From DAOUKH01 sp964291475 (GTDB lineage: Bacteria > Chloroflexota > Dehalococcoidia > SHYB01), in NCBI GenBank assembly GCA_964291475.2, contig OZ220086.1:5306-69305 (forward strand): DNA of 64,000 bases, in the 5' to 3' direction. Both the position numbers and the translations under genes were made by a program. Of this stretch, positions 35,748-43,457 are shown piece by piece. The first letter of the stretch is position 1; each line of letters starts with the position of its first letter. The notes beneath the pieces are model-generated. The model made no database searches, was not told where the DNA came from, and saw only the letters and a program-made list of their open reading frames with translations.

Positions 35748-36614
35748 TCAGGAGTCCCCTTCCATCGTCGATTCGTGCCAATGGAGCGCGCGCCGCTCGA
35801 CGAGCGCGGCGGCGGCGGTGAACAGCAGCCCGATCACCATGAGCGTGATCACCGCCCCGAAGAGCGTGGGCATGTCGAGGTTATTCTGCGAGACGTTGAT
35901 CACGTTGCCCAGCCCGGAGTCGCCGGAGAACCACTCGGCGAGCATCGCCCCGATGATCGCGAAGGGTATCGTAATCCGCACCGCGGCGAACAGGTAGGGC
36001 AGCGAGCTCGGCGCGCGCAGCCGCCAAAAGACCTCCCACCGCGACGCTCGCAGCGAGCGGAGAAAGTCGAGCGCCCCTGGGTTCACCGACCGGAACCCGA
36101 TGACGCCATTTACCAACAGGGGAAAGAAGGCGAGCAGGGCGGCGATGACCACCTTTGGCGCCGCGCCGAAGCCGAACCAGATAACCAGCAGCGGCGCAAC
36201 CGCCACCAGCGGCGTCACCTTCGCCAGCACCGCTAAGGGGTAAATGGTCCGCTCCAGATAGAGCGAGTGCGCCATCAACGCGGCAAGAGCGATGGCGATT
36301 GCCCCTCCGGCCGCGAATCCGGCCACGGCGCGCCACGTCGTCGTCAGCCCCTCCGAGAAGAAGAAGCCGAGGTCGGAGAAGAGCCGGTCGAGGACGACGG
36401 TAGGCGCGGGTAGCACGTACTCCGGCGTCCCGTCGATGCGCACGTAGAGTTCCCACCCCAGGCCCAGGAGAAACAGGGCCAGCGCCGGCGGCAGGGCGTA
36501 CGCCGCGGCGGGCGCCGAGGACTTCCACACCGCAGCGCCCAGGCTCCGCGCTAGCCGCGCCGCGTCGACGCCGGGCGGCGTCGACGCGCGGGCGCGCTCA
36601 AGCGGCCGGTCCAT
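35748..36614 (-). CDS. ABC transporter permease, SsuC/TauC type
   Basis: A 288-residue inner-membrane permease of the nitrate/sulfonate/taurine class. It has about six helices, and the EAA-like loop is NPGALDFLRSLRASRWEVFW, followed by RAPSSLPYLFAAVRITIPFA. IGAMLAEWFSGDSGLGNVIN is the usual end block. ATG 36614 lies inside the end of the ATPase gene (17-base overlap). No substrate-binding protein gene is near; it must be elsewhere or outside the window. Confidence 0.87.
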   Translation of the reverse strand: MDRPLERARASTPPGVDAARLARSLGAAVWKSSAPAAAYALPPALALFLLGLGWELYVRIDGTPEYVLPAPTVVLDRLFSDLGFFFSEGLTTTWRAVAGFAAGGAIAIALAALMAHSLYLERTIYPLAVLAKVTPLVAVAPLLVIWFGFGAAPKVVIAALLAFFPLLVNGVIGFRSVNPGALDFLRSLRASRWEVFWRLRAPSSLPYLFAAVRITIPFAIIGAMLAEWFSGDSGLGNVINVSQNNLDMPTLFGAVITLMVIGLLFTAAAALVERRALHWHESTMEGDS

Positions 36615-37413
36615 AGGCCGCTCCCCGCGCCAACAGGCGCTGCACCTCGTCGACATAAGCGATGAACTCGCTGCTGCGCTCGATGGCGGTCTCGCGGGGC
36701 CGGGGCAGGTCGACGGAGACCTCCCCCGCGATGCGTCCCGGCGGGCCGTCCATGACCAGCACCCGATCCGCCATCGCGACCGCTTCGACGATGCTGTGCG
36801 TCACCATGATCGCCGTCGCCTCCGACCGTTCCCAGAGGCGCAGGATCTCGTAGCGCATCGCCGCCCGCGTGATCTCATCGAGCGCGCCCAGCGGCTCGTC
36901 GAGCAGCAGCACGTCCGGGCCGATCACCAACGCGCGCGCCAGCGCCGCCCGCTGCTTCATCCCGCCCGAAAGCTGCCGGGGGTAGAAGTTGCGGAACTCA
37001 TCCAGCCCTACCAGGTCGACCGACCATGCCGCGGCATCGGCGGCGTCTTGTGCGCCGCCGTTGACCTCGAGGGCGAGCCGCACGTTGCGCTCCACGTCGA
37101 GCCAGGGGAGCAGCGACGGGTCCTGAAAGACGAAGCCGATGGCCTTGCGCGCCTGCGCCATGTCCGGCGGCGCGCCGCCGATCTCGATCTCACCCTCGGT
37201 GGGCGCGAGCAGGCCGCCGACCGCGCGCAGCAACGTTGTCTTGCCGCAGCCGCTCGCCCCCACGATGGCCACGAACTCGCCGCGCGCCGCCTCGAAGCTC
37301 GCGCCGCGCAGCGCCTCGACGCCCCCGTTCCGCGACGGGTAGCGTACGCTCACTCCCCGCGCCGCGACGTGCGCGCCGCCATCTCGCTCTGTCGGGGTCT
37401 CGTTTGGGCTCAT
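36598..37413 (-). CDS. ABC transporter ATP-binding protein, SsuB/TauB type
   Basis: A 271-residue ATPase. Walker A is VGASGCGKTTLLRAVGG, the Q-loop is GFVFQDPSLLPW, the signature is RQLSGGMKQRAALARAL, Walker B is VLLLDEPLGALDE, and the switch His is in IMVTHSIVEAVA. The FQDPSLLPW and LLDEPLGALD forms are typical of nitrate/sulfonate importers. ATG 37413 is used; upstream lies a TAGAAT at 37480-37475 that may be its -10 box. It overlaps the permease and drives an operon ending in the thiol-dioxygenase-like cupin. Confidence 0.9.
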   Translation of the reverse strand: MSPNETPTERDGGAHVAARGVSVRYPSRNGGVEALRGASFEAARGEFVAIVGASGCGKTTLLRAVGGLLAPTEGEIEIGGAPPDMAQARKAIGFVFQDPSLLPWLDVERNVRLALEVNGGAQDAADAAAWSVDLVGLDEFRNFYPRQLSGGMKQRAALARALVIGPDVLLLDEPLGALDEITRAAMRYEILRLWERSEATAIMVTHSIVEAVAMADRVLVMDGPPGRIAGEVSVDLPRPRETAIERSSEFIAYVDEVQRLLARGAAYGPAA

Positions 37414-37537
37414 GCGCGGGCCGCCCGCCGTACTCATGCCCTTCTGTAGGGCCGTAAAGCGGCTGGGCTGGGCAATTCTAGCATGGGGCCCCGGTGTGGT
37501 ACTGTGCGTAGAGGCCCGCGGGGCCCGGTGGCAGGTC

Positions 37538-37801
37538 ATGGAAGACGCGGAATTCATCACGGAGTTGAAGGCGAAGATCGAAGCCTCCTCGGGCGTGGCG
37601 ATCGAACTCGAAGTCGACCATGAGGACGGTCAACGCTTCGCCATCGACCTCTCCGATTCGCCGCCCAAGGTCGTCTTCGGCGTCGACGCTATCGAGAACG
37701 CCGGCCTCGCCCGCATGTTCAGCCAATACGCCATCCTCTGCCTGAAGGAAGGCCGCGAAGTCGGCAAGGAAGAGTTCCTGCTCTATCTCCGCCGCAACTG
37801 A
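37538..37801 (+). CDS. Small acidic protein (87 residues), unknown
   Basis: Begins MEDAEFITELKAKIEASSG, then has alternating strands (AIELEVDHEDGQRFAIDL, PPKVVFGVDAIENAG) and ends in a helix, FLLYLRRN. It contains no Cys pairs or known catalytic motif. I do not recognise the family. It is followed 24 bases later by a second unknown gene and is divergent from the ABC transporter operon. Confidence 0.55.
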   Translation: MEDAEFITELKAKIEASSGVAIELEVDHEDGQRFAIDLSDSPPKVVFGVDAIENAGLARMFSQYAILCLKEGREVGKEEFLLYLRRN

Positions 37802-37824
37802 CCCGCGACGCCGGGAGGAACAAC

Positions 37825-38154
37825 GTGGCACGAGACGCCGAGACCGTACAGGCCCTGAAGGTCGCCGGAGCCAACCTGCGGCGGGCCGTCGAAGCGAACG
37901 AACGCTACGCGCACTATGCCGCGCTTTCCGTGCTCTCCCAAGCCATTCTCGAGACCCTGCAAGGCATGCGCGGCGTGCAGAACGAGGTCGCCCGGACCCT
38001 GCCGCAGAGACTGAACGAACTGCGGCAAATCATGGACCTGCCCGAACCGGCGCTGAAGCAGTTGGAGCGAGGCGAGAAAGAGTTCCTCAGCGGCCTTCGC
38101 GCCGGCCCGGCGAGCAAGGCAAAGCTGGGCTTCCTCAACCGCTTCCGGGTGTAG
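37825..38154 (+). CDS. Small helical protein (109 residues), unknown
   Basis: GTG start behind GGGAGG. It is rich in helix (VQALKVAGANLRRAVEANER, SVLSQAILETLQGMRGVQ, LKQLERGEKEFLSGL) and has a basic end (KAKLGFLNRFRV). It has no signal peptide or membrane span. No family is recognised. It probably forms an operon with the preceding small gene. Confidence 0.55.
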   Translation: MARDAETVQALKVAGANLRRAVEANERYAHYAALSVLSQAILETLQGMRGVQNEVARTLPQRLNELRQIMDLPEPALKQLERGEKEFLSGLRAGPASKAKLGFLNRFRV

Positions 38155-38187
38155 CCTGCGCTGCTGCTCCCACCCCGCCGCCGTTCC

Positions 38188-38216
38188 TTGCCCGCCGTAT
38201 TGTCGCGGGCTATCAT
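38188..38216 (+). promoter_or_regulatory. Sigma-70-type promoter of the MaoC/CaiB operon
   Basis: TTGCCC (38188-38193), 17 bases, TATCAT (38211-38216), about 33 bases before the first start codon's expected leader end. Confidence 0.55.
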
Positions 38217-38255
38217 GGGCCGCGCTGCCCCCGATGCGTAAAGGAGAGAGGCCCC

Positions 38256-38750
38256 ATGCCCCTGGTGATCACCCCCGAGGCCGAAGCGCTCAAGGACGTC
38301 GAGTCCGACCCCATCGTCGTTGAGATCGAGAAGCACGATATTCAGAACTTCGCCACCGCCATCGCGTGGCCCAACAAGCCGGACCCGGCCTACTACGACG
38401 AGGCCACCGGGGCCGCTTCCGAGTACGGCTCGATCATCGCTCCGCCCAGCTTCGGGACGAGGCTCGGATTTATCGGCGGCATCTACGACAAGGTCAAGAA
38501 CGCCCTGCCCAAGTACCGCGTCGGGCTCAACGGCGGCCTCGAATACATCCGCAAGGCGCCCATTCGTCCCGGCGACGTGCTCACCGGTCGCGGCAAGCTG
38601 GCCACCCTGAAGGAGAGCCCGCGCGACGACGGCGGCGCGATGCTCCTCGTCACCTTCGAGGGCAACTTCACCAACCAGGACGGCGCGGACGTCCTTACGT
38701 CCCGCATGACTCTCATCTGGATGTACGGCAAGGAGGACCTCACCGGCTAG
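38256..38750 (+). CDS. MaoC-like hotdog dehydratase, N-half (FAS1-like)
   Basis: A 164-residue hotdog-fold protein. VEIEKHDIQNFATAIAWPN and SIIAPPSFGTRLG match the N-terminal domain of the MaoC/FAS1-type dehydratases, and LEYIRKAPIRPGDVLTGRGK is the strand set after the central helix. It is one of a pair; the partner gene is 28 bases downstream. Together they should form a hydratase of an enoyl-CoA. GGAGAG precedes the ATG. Confidence 0.8.
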   Translation: MPLVITPEAEALKDVESDPIVVEIEKHDIQNFATAIAWPNKPDPAYYDEATGAASEYGSIIAPPSFGTRLGFIGGIYDKVKNALPKYRVGLNGGLEYIRKAPIRPGDVLTGRGKLATLKESPRDDGGAMLLVTFEGNFTNQDGADVLTSRMTLIWMYGKEDLTG

Positions 38751-38778
38751 GCGCCCGGCGCCACCGGAGAGCAACGAC

Positions 38779-39201
38779 ATGACGGCGCGCACATTCGACG
38801 ACGTACAGATAGGCGACGAGCTCGAACCCTATTCGGTGAAGGCCGGCTACATGGAGCTGAACCGCTTTGCCGCGGCCAACAACGAGTTCGTCATGATCCA
38901 CATGGACCCCGACTTCTCCAAGAACGTGGCCAAGCTGCCCGACGTAATCGTCATGGGCAACCTCAAGCTGGCCTACATCGCCAACATGATCGACGCTTGG
39001 CGCGGCGGCGCGGGCTGGGTGAGCCGCCTCGAGGTCTCCTTCCGCGGCATGGACCCCGTCAACGAGACCCTCACCGCAAGGGGTGTCGTCAAGGCCAAGC
39101 GGGAGGAGGACGGCGAGAAGCTCGTCGATCTGGACGTCTGGGTCGAGAACGGGGCGGGGAAGAAGACCACCCCCGGATCGGCCACGGTCTCCCTCCCCTA
39201 G
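38779..39201 (+). CDS. MaoC-like hotdog dehydratase, C-half
   Basis: A 140-residue hotdog protein, the second half of the pair. The hydratase motif region is FAAANNEFVMIHMDPDFSKN, where the Asp/His-like residues of R-hydratases lie (NxxxxHxDxxF), followed by VIVMGNLKLAYIANMI and VSRLEVSFRGM. It probably catalyses hydration of a CoA thioester in concert with the preceding gene and the two CoA-transferases downstream, seven bases away. Confidence 0.82.
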   Translation: MTARTFDDVQIGDELEPYSVKAGYMELNRFAAANNEFVMIHMDPDFSKNVAKLPDVIVMGNLKLAYIANMIDAWRGGAGWVSRLEVSFRGMDPVNETLTARGVVKAKREEDGEKLVDLDVWVENGAGKKTTPGSATVSLP

Positions 39202-39207
39202 ACCCGT

Positions 39208-40455
39208 ATGCCCTCCGCCGCGAATCCACTGCCCCCGCTGCGGGTCCTCGACCTGACCAATATCCGCGGGCACTTCTGCGGCAAGGTGCTCGGAGACATG
39301 GGCTGCGACGTCGTCAAGATTGAGCCGCCCGGCGGCGACCCCGCCCGCGACCGCGGCCCCTTCGTCGACGACGTGCCCGACCGCAACCGCAGCCTCACCT
39401 GGCTCGCCTACAACACCAGCAAGCGGGGGATCACCCTCAACATCGAGAGCGAAGACGGCCGCGGCCTCCTCCGTCACATGGTCGAGAAGGCCGACATCCT
39501 GATCGAGTCCTTCAACCCCGGCTACCTTGACTCTCTCGGCCTGGGCTACGCCGATCTCCGCAAGGTCAAGCCCGACCTCATCATGACCTCGATCACGCCC
39601 TTCGGGCAGGAGGGGCCCTACCGGGACTACGTCGACTCCGACATCGTGCTCATGGCGCTCGGCGGCTTCATGTCGGAGAACGGCTACCCCGACTCCCCGC
39701 CGATCCGCATGAGCCTCGACCAGGCCTACAACCACGGCGGGGCCTACGGCGCGGCGGCCACCCTCACCGCCTATCACCACCGCGAGACCGCCGGCGGCGG
39801 GCAGCACCTCGACCTCTCCATCCAAGAGTCCATCATGCTGATCGTCGACCCGGTGCTCCAGCACTGGCTCATCGAAGGGAAGCGCGGCACCAACCGCGTC
39901 GGCCCCGCCATGCGGCGCGGCGACGTCCAGATGCAGCTCATCTGGCCCTGCAAGGACGGCTACGCCGCTTGGCGCCTCTTCACCGGGCAGCCCGTCGGCC
40001 GCCGCACTCACCGCATCATCGACTGGGCCGAAGACGACGGCCAAGACACCGGCCTCAAGAACGTCAAGTGGGCCGAGATCGACATGAACGACATAACGCC
40101 GGAGATGATGGACGTGTGGAACGTCCAGTTCGACGAGTTCTTCCGCACGCACACCAAGGCCGAGCTGGTGCGGGGCGCAATCGAGCGCGGCCTGATGCTC
40201 TATCCGGTCAACACCGTCGGCGACATGATGTCGGACTCCCAGTTCACCGCCCGCGACTACTTCCAGGAGATCGAGCACCCCGAGCTTGGCCGTACCGCCA
40301 AGTACCCCGGCAACTACTGGAAGAGCGAAGTGACGCCGGTGCGCGTCCGCGGGCGGGCCCCCCTGATCGGCGAGCACAACGCGGAGATCTACGTCGACGA
40401 GCTCGGACTCTCCCATGAGCGGCTCATCGCCTTCCGCGAGGCGGGGGTGGTCTAG
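39208..40455 (+). CDS. CaiB/BaiF (class III) CoA-transferase
   Basis: A 415-residue enzyme: LRVLDLTNIRGHFCGKVL, GDMGCDVVKIEPPGGDPA, IMTSITPFGQEGPY, GGGQHLDLSIQESIM and a C-terminal PLIGEHNAEIYVDEL. It is similar in layout to the copy at 2351-3634. It lies in an operon with two MaoC hotdog subunits, so the acid it activates is probably the substrate or product of that hydratase. The stop overlaps the next start by one base. Confidence 0.87.
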   Translation: MPSAANPLPPLRVLDLTNIRGHFCGKVLGDMGCDVVKIEPPGGDPARDRGPFVDDVPDRNRSLTWLAYNTSKRGITLNIESEDGRGLLRHMVEKADILIESFNPGYLDSLGLGYADLRKVKPDLIMTSITPFGQEGPYRDYVDSDIVLMALGGFMSENGYPDSPPIRMSLDQAYNHGGAYGAAATLTAYHHRETAGGGQHLDLSIQESIMLIVDPVLQHWLIEGKRGTNRVGPAMRRGDVQMQLIWPCKDGYAAWRLFTGQPVGRRTHRIIDWAEDDGQDTGLKNVKWAEIDMNDITPEMMDVWNVQFDEFFRTHTKAELVRGAIERGLMLYPVNTVGDMMSDSQFTARDYFQEIEHPELGRTAKYPGNYWKSEVTPVRVRGRAPLIGEHNAEIYVDELGLSHERLIAFREAGVV

Positions 40456-41669
40456 TGGCCAAGCCGCGCATGCTCGAAGGGTTGAAGGTGGTCGACTTCA
40501 CGTGGGCTATCGCCGGGCCGTTCACCGCCCGCTACCTCGCCGACAACGGCGCCACGGTGGTCAAGGTCGAGAGCGCGCGGCGCGTCGACGCCATGCGCAC
40601 CTTCCAGCCTTACAAGGACCGCAAGCCCGGCATCAACCGCAGCGCCGTCTACGCCGCTATGAACTCCAGCAAGCTCAGCCTCGCGCTGAACATGACCAAG
40701 CCCGAGGCCCGCGAGATCGCCAAGAAGCTCATCGCCTGGTGCGACATCGTCGTCGAGAACTTCGCCCCCGACGCCATGGGCAACTGGGGCCTGGCCTACG
40801 AGGACATCGTCAAGTTCAACAAAGACGTCATCATGATCAGCATGTCGTCGATGGGCGCCACGGGGCCGCTGGCGCACTACCACGGCCTCGGCTTCCACAT
40901 CCAGGGCTTCGCCGGCTTCTGCAACATCACCGGCTTCCCCGACCGCTCCCCCTTCGGCGCGGTGGCCTACACCGACTTCATCGGCCCGCCCCTGGCGATC
41001 TCGGCCCTGATGGGCGCGCTCGACCACCGGCGCCGCACCGGCGAGGGCCAGCACATCGACATGGCCCAGGTCGAGGGCGGTATCCACTTCCTCGGACCCG
41101 CCGTCCTCGACTACTCCTTCAACAACCGCGACGCTGGCCGCCGGGGCAACGACTCGACCTACGCCGCGCCCCACAACGCCTACGCCTGCGCCGGCGACGA
41201 CCGCTGGTGCGTCATCTCCGTCTTTACCGACGAGCAATGGCGGGCCTTGGTGGAGGTTGTCGGCGACGAGGCCCTCCGCGACGACCGCTTCGCCACCCTG
41301 GCGACACGCCTAGAACGCCGCCGCGAGATCGACGAACGCCTCGGCGAGTGGACGTGGGTGCGCTCCCCGCAACAAGTGATGGAATCGCTGCAGGCCGCCG
41401 GCGTACCCGCGGGCGTCGTCTCCGACGGGGCCGACCTCGACGAGGACAAGCAGTTCGCCGCCCGCAACTTCTACAAACACTTCGACCATCTGGAAATCGG
41501 CGACTACACCACCCGCCGCCAGACCCCCGTCATCGCCTCAGACGCCGACACCGACCCCTACTCCGAGGCCCCCATGCTCGGCCAGCACACCGAGTACGTC
41601 CTCACCGAGCTCCTCAACATCCCCGACGAGGAGTGGGTCCCGCTCATGGAGCAGGGCGTCTTCGGCTAG
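40455..41669 (+). CDS. CaiB/BaiF (class III) CoA-transferase
   Basis: A 404-residue enzyme starting with GTG in the TAGTG overlap. LKVVDFTWAIAGPFTARYLA, NSSKLSLALNMTKPEAREIA, SMSSMGATGPLAHYHG and MLGQHTEYVLTELLNIPDEE mark the family. Its shape is closest to the copy at 27429-28676 (both have the STCQQG/SMSSMG and FAGF blocks). Tandem, non-identical CoA-transferases often form a hetero-oligomer, as in succinyl-CoA:benzylsuccinate-type enzymes, so the two here may be subunits. Confidence 0.87.
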   Translation: MAKPRMLEGLKVVDFTWAIAGPFTARYLADNGATVVKVESARRVDAMRTFQPYKDRKPGINRSAVYAAMNSSKLSLALNMTKPEAREIAKKLIAWCDIVVENFAPDAMGNWGLAYEDIVKFNKDVIMISMSSMGATGPLAHYHGLGFHIQGFAGFCNITGFPDRSPFGAVAYTDFIGPPLAISALMGALDHRRRTGEGQHIDMAQVEGGIHFLGPAVLDYSFNNRDAGRRGNDSTYAAPHNAYACAGDDRWCVISVFTDEQWRALVEVVGDEALRDDRFATLATRLERRREIDERLGEWTWVRSPQQVMESLQAAGVPAGVVSDGADLDEDKQFAARNFYKHFDHLEIGDYTTRRQTPVIASDADTDPYSEAPMLGQHTEYVLTELLNIPDEEWVPLMEQGVFG

Positions 41670-41702
41670 CCGAAGGCAGCGGGGCGAAGCCGGAAGCAGC
41701 CG

Positions 41703-43160
41703 CTAGGCGGGCGAGTGCCTGCGCGGGCGAGCCGAGAGGCTCTTCTCGAGTAGTTGGATGCCCGTGCGGTAGGTGGGAAGCGCTGAGAGCGTCCCATATT
41801 GGCCGAGGAAGCGGGCCACGCTGCGGCGGGTCGTCGAGACCTCTCGCAGCATCTTCTTGGCCCGGCTCACGCCGCCGCCGCCCACGGTGCGCCACAGCGC
41901 CGCGTATTCCTCGTAAAACCGCTGCGGGCTGAGCCTTGTCGGCAAGACGCTGTGGAGGAAGTCGAAGAACTGGTGCGCCTTGGTCACCAGCTTGTGTTCC
42001 GTCGTCGTCCACTGGCCGGTGCCGGGCAGCGGGGTCAGGATGGTGAACTGGGGAAACTCGATGTTGTATTCGTGGACCTTGCGTTTCAGGTTCTCGAAGT
42101 TGTGCTCCGACCAGTCCTGGAAGATGATCACCGCGCCCCAGATCCGTACCCCGAAGGAGTGCAGGATCTCGATGGCCTTCTGGTTGTCGTCCGACTTCGT
42201 GCCCTTGCTCACCGAGTTCAGGTCGCTCTGGTCGAACGATTCGAGGCCGATCAGCGTGGTGTCGAGGCCGGCCTCGGCCCACTTCTCGAACTTGCGGGGG
42301 TTCCGCACCACGTTGTCGGCCCGCACCTGCATCCAATACCGGTGCCCCATGTTCATCTGGATGATCTGGTCGGCGAGCTGTTCCATCGGGTCGGGGGCAT
42401 TGGGATCGTGCCGTCGCGCCGCGCCCGGAGGCTCCTGGATCGCGAGGTCGTCCACGACGTTGATCCAGGAGTTCGGCGGCAGCGCCGCCAGCTCGTCGAG
42501 CGTCCGGTTGTTTCCCTGGACGCGGAACGTGCCGTTGAAGAACTCGTGGACGGAGCAGAAGTTGCAGCGGTAGACGCAACCCCGGGCCATCTCGATGGAA
42601 TAGGGACGCTCGTGGTAGAGGAAGTAGTAGTCCGGCCGGTAGTGGTCCACCAGATGCCGCGCCGGCTGGGGGCGCTCGTTCATCGTCGGCGAATCGAACT
42701 GTTTCAGCGCGCTCTTGGCCACGACCTCGATGTTGGAGCGGTCGTACTCACCCGAGCGGGTGCGGTGAATGACCCCGGCCGTGTCGAGCCGGCAGGACTT
42801 CTGGAGCTGCTGCACCAGCCGGCGGAAGATCCATTCCCCCTCGCCGACGACGATCGCGTCGACGTCGGGAGAGAAGGCGTCCTCAGGGCAAAGGCTCACG
42901 TGGTGCCCGCCGACGACGACCGGCACGTCGGGCGCGATCTGCTTCACCTCGCGGGCGACTTCCTTCACGGAGTCGGCGTCGACCATGTAGTTCTGCCGCA
43001 GCCCGACCACGTCGGGGGTGAAGCGGCGCAGCACGTCGCTCAACGGAGTGGGGTCGATCCGCATGTCGTGAATGCGGACGTCCGCGATGTCGGCGATAGC
43101 GCCGCCGAGGTACTCGAGCCCGAGCGGCTCGACCATGACGGTGGCGTTAAAGCCGACCAC
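41703..43160 (-). CDS. B12-binding radical SAM protein, 5' end unclear
   Basis: At least 485 residues: an N-terminal cobalamin-binding-like domain (DVVGLRQNYMVDADSVKEVA, VPVVVGGHHVSLCPEDAF, GEGEWIF) and a radical SAM core with GCVYRCNFC (CxxxCxxC), then VRADNVVR and TTLIGLESFDQSDL. The family methylates or rearranges unreactive carbons; relatives include BchE and hopanoid methylases. The conserved beginning KVLLIEPPNKLVVGFN extends upstream of the first usable codon (GTG 43160) to at least 43193, yet no ATG, GTG or TTG is in frame there. The real start is either rare or hidden by an indel. Confidence 0.82.
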   Translation of the reverse strand: MVGFNATVMVEPLGLEYLGGAIADIADVRIHDMRIDPTPLSDVLRRFTPDVVGLRQNYMVDADSVKEVAREVKQIAPDVPVVVGGHHVSLCPEDAFSPDVDAIVVGEGEWIFRRLVQQLQKSCRLDTAGVIHRTRSGEYDRSNIEVVAKSALKQFDSPTMNERPQPARHLVDHYRPDYYFLYHERPYSIEMARGCVYRCNFCSVHEFFNGTFRVQGNNRTLDELAALPPNSWINVVDDLAIQEPPGAARRHDPNAPDPMEQLADQIIQMNMGHRYWMQVRADNVVRNPRKFEKWAEAGLDTTLIGLESFDQSDLNSVSKGTKSDDNQKAIEILHSFGVRIWGAVIIFQDWSEHNFENLKRKVHEYNIEFPQFTILTPLPGTGQWTTTEHKLVTKAHQFFDFLHSVLPTRLSPQRFYEEYAALWRTVGGGGVSRAKKMLREVSTTRRSVARFLGQYGTLSALPTYRTGIQLLEKSLSARPRRHSPA

Positions 43161-43193
43161 CAGTTTATTCGGAGGTTCTATAAGCAGAACCTT

Positions 43194-43457
43194 CGAAGGT
43201 CGAGGTTGGAGCGGTGGAGCGGGGATTGGAATTCTGGCTTTCTTAGATTGCGAGGTTGGCCACTGCCAGGGGTGGTCGTCGAAGGTGTTCTACCTACCTC
43301 GCAATTCGCACTGATCGAGCTTGCCGTATTGATACCGGGCCGGGCCCGGACATCGCCCTCGGAGCGCCTGCATCATACCATAGCTTGAAGTCAATAGCCT
43401 CGTTGGGGCCCCGCCATGGGCCGATGGACCTCCAACGGCACTGATACACTCCCGTCA
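43194..43457. other. Intergenic stretch with 10-base inverted repeat
   Basis: Apart from the open but start-less extension of the radical SAM gene, no gene is seen. ATTGCGAGGT (43247-43256) and ACCTCGCAAT (43296-43305) form a perfect inverted repeat 39 bases apart. Confidence 0.45.

Noticed and set aside
31604..35821. 1405-residue plus-strand reading
   Set aside because: Antisense shadow of metH and the cupin gene, rich in Arg, His and Val as expected.
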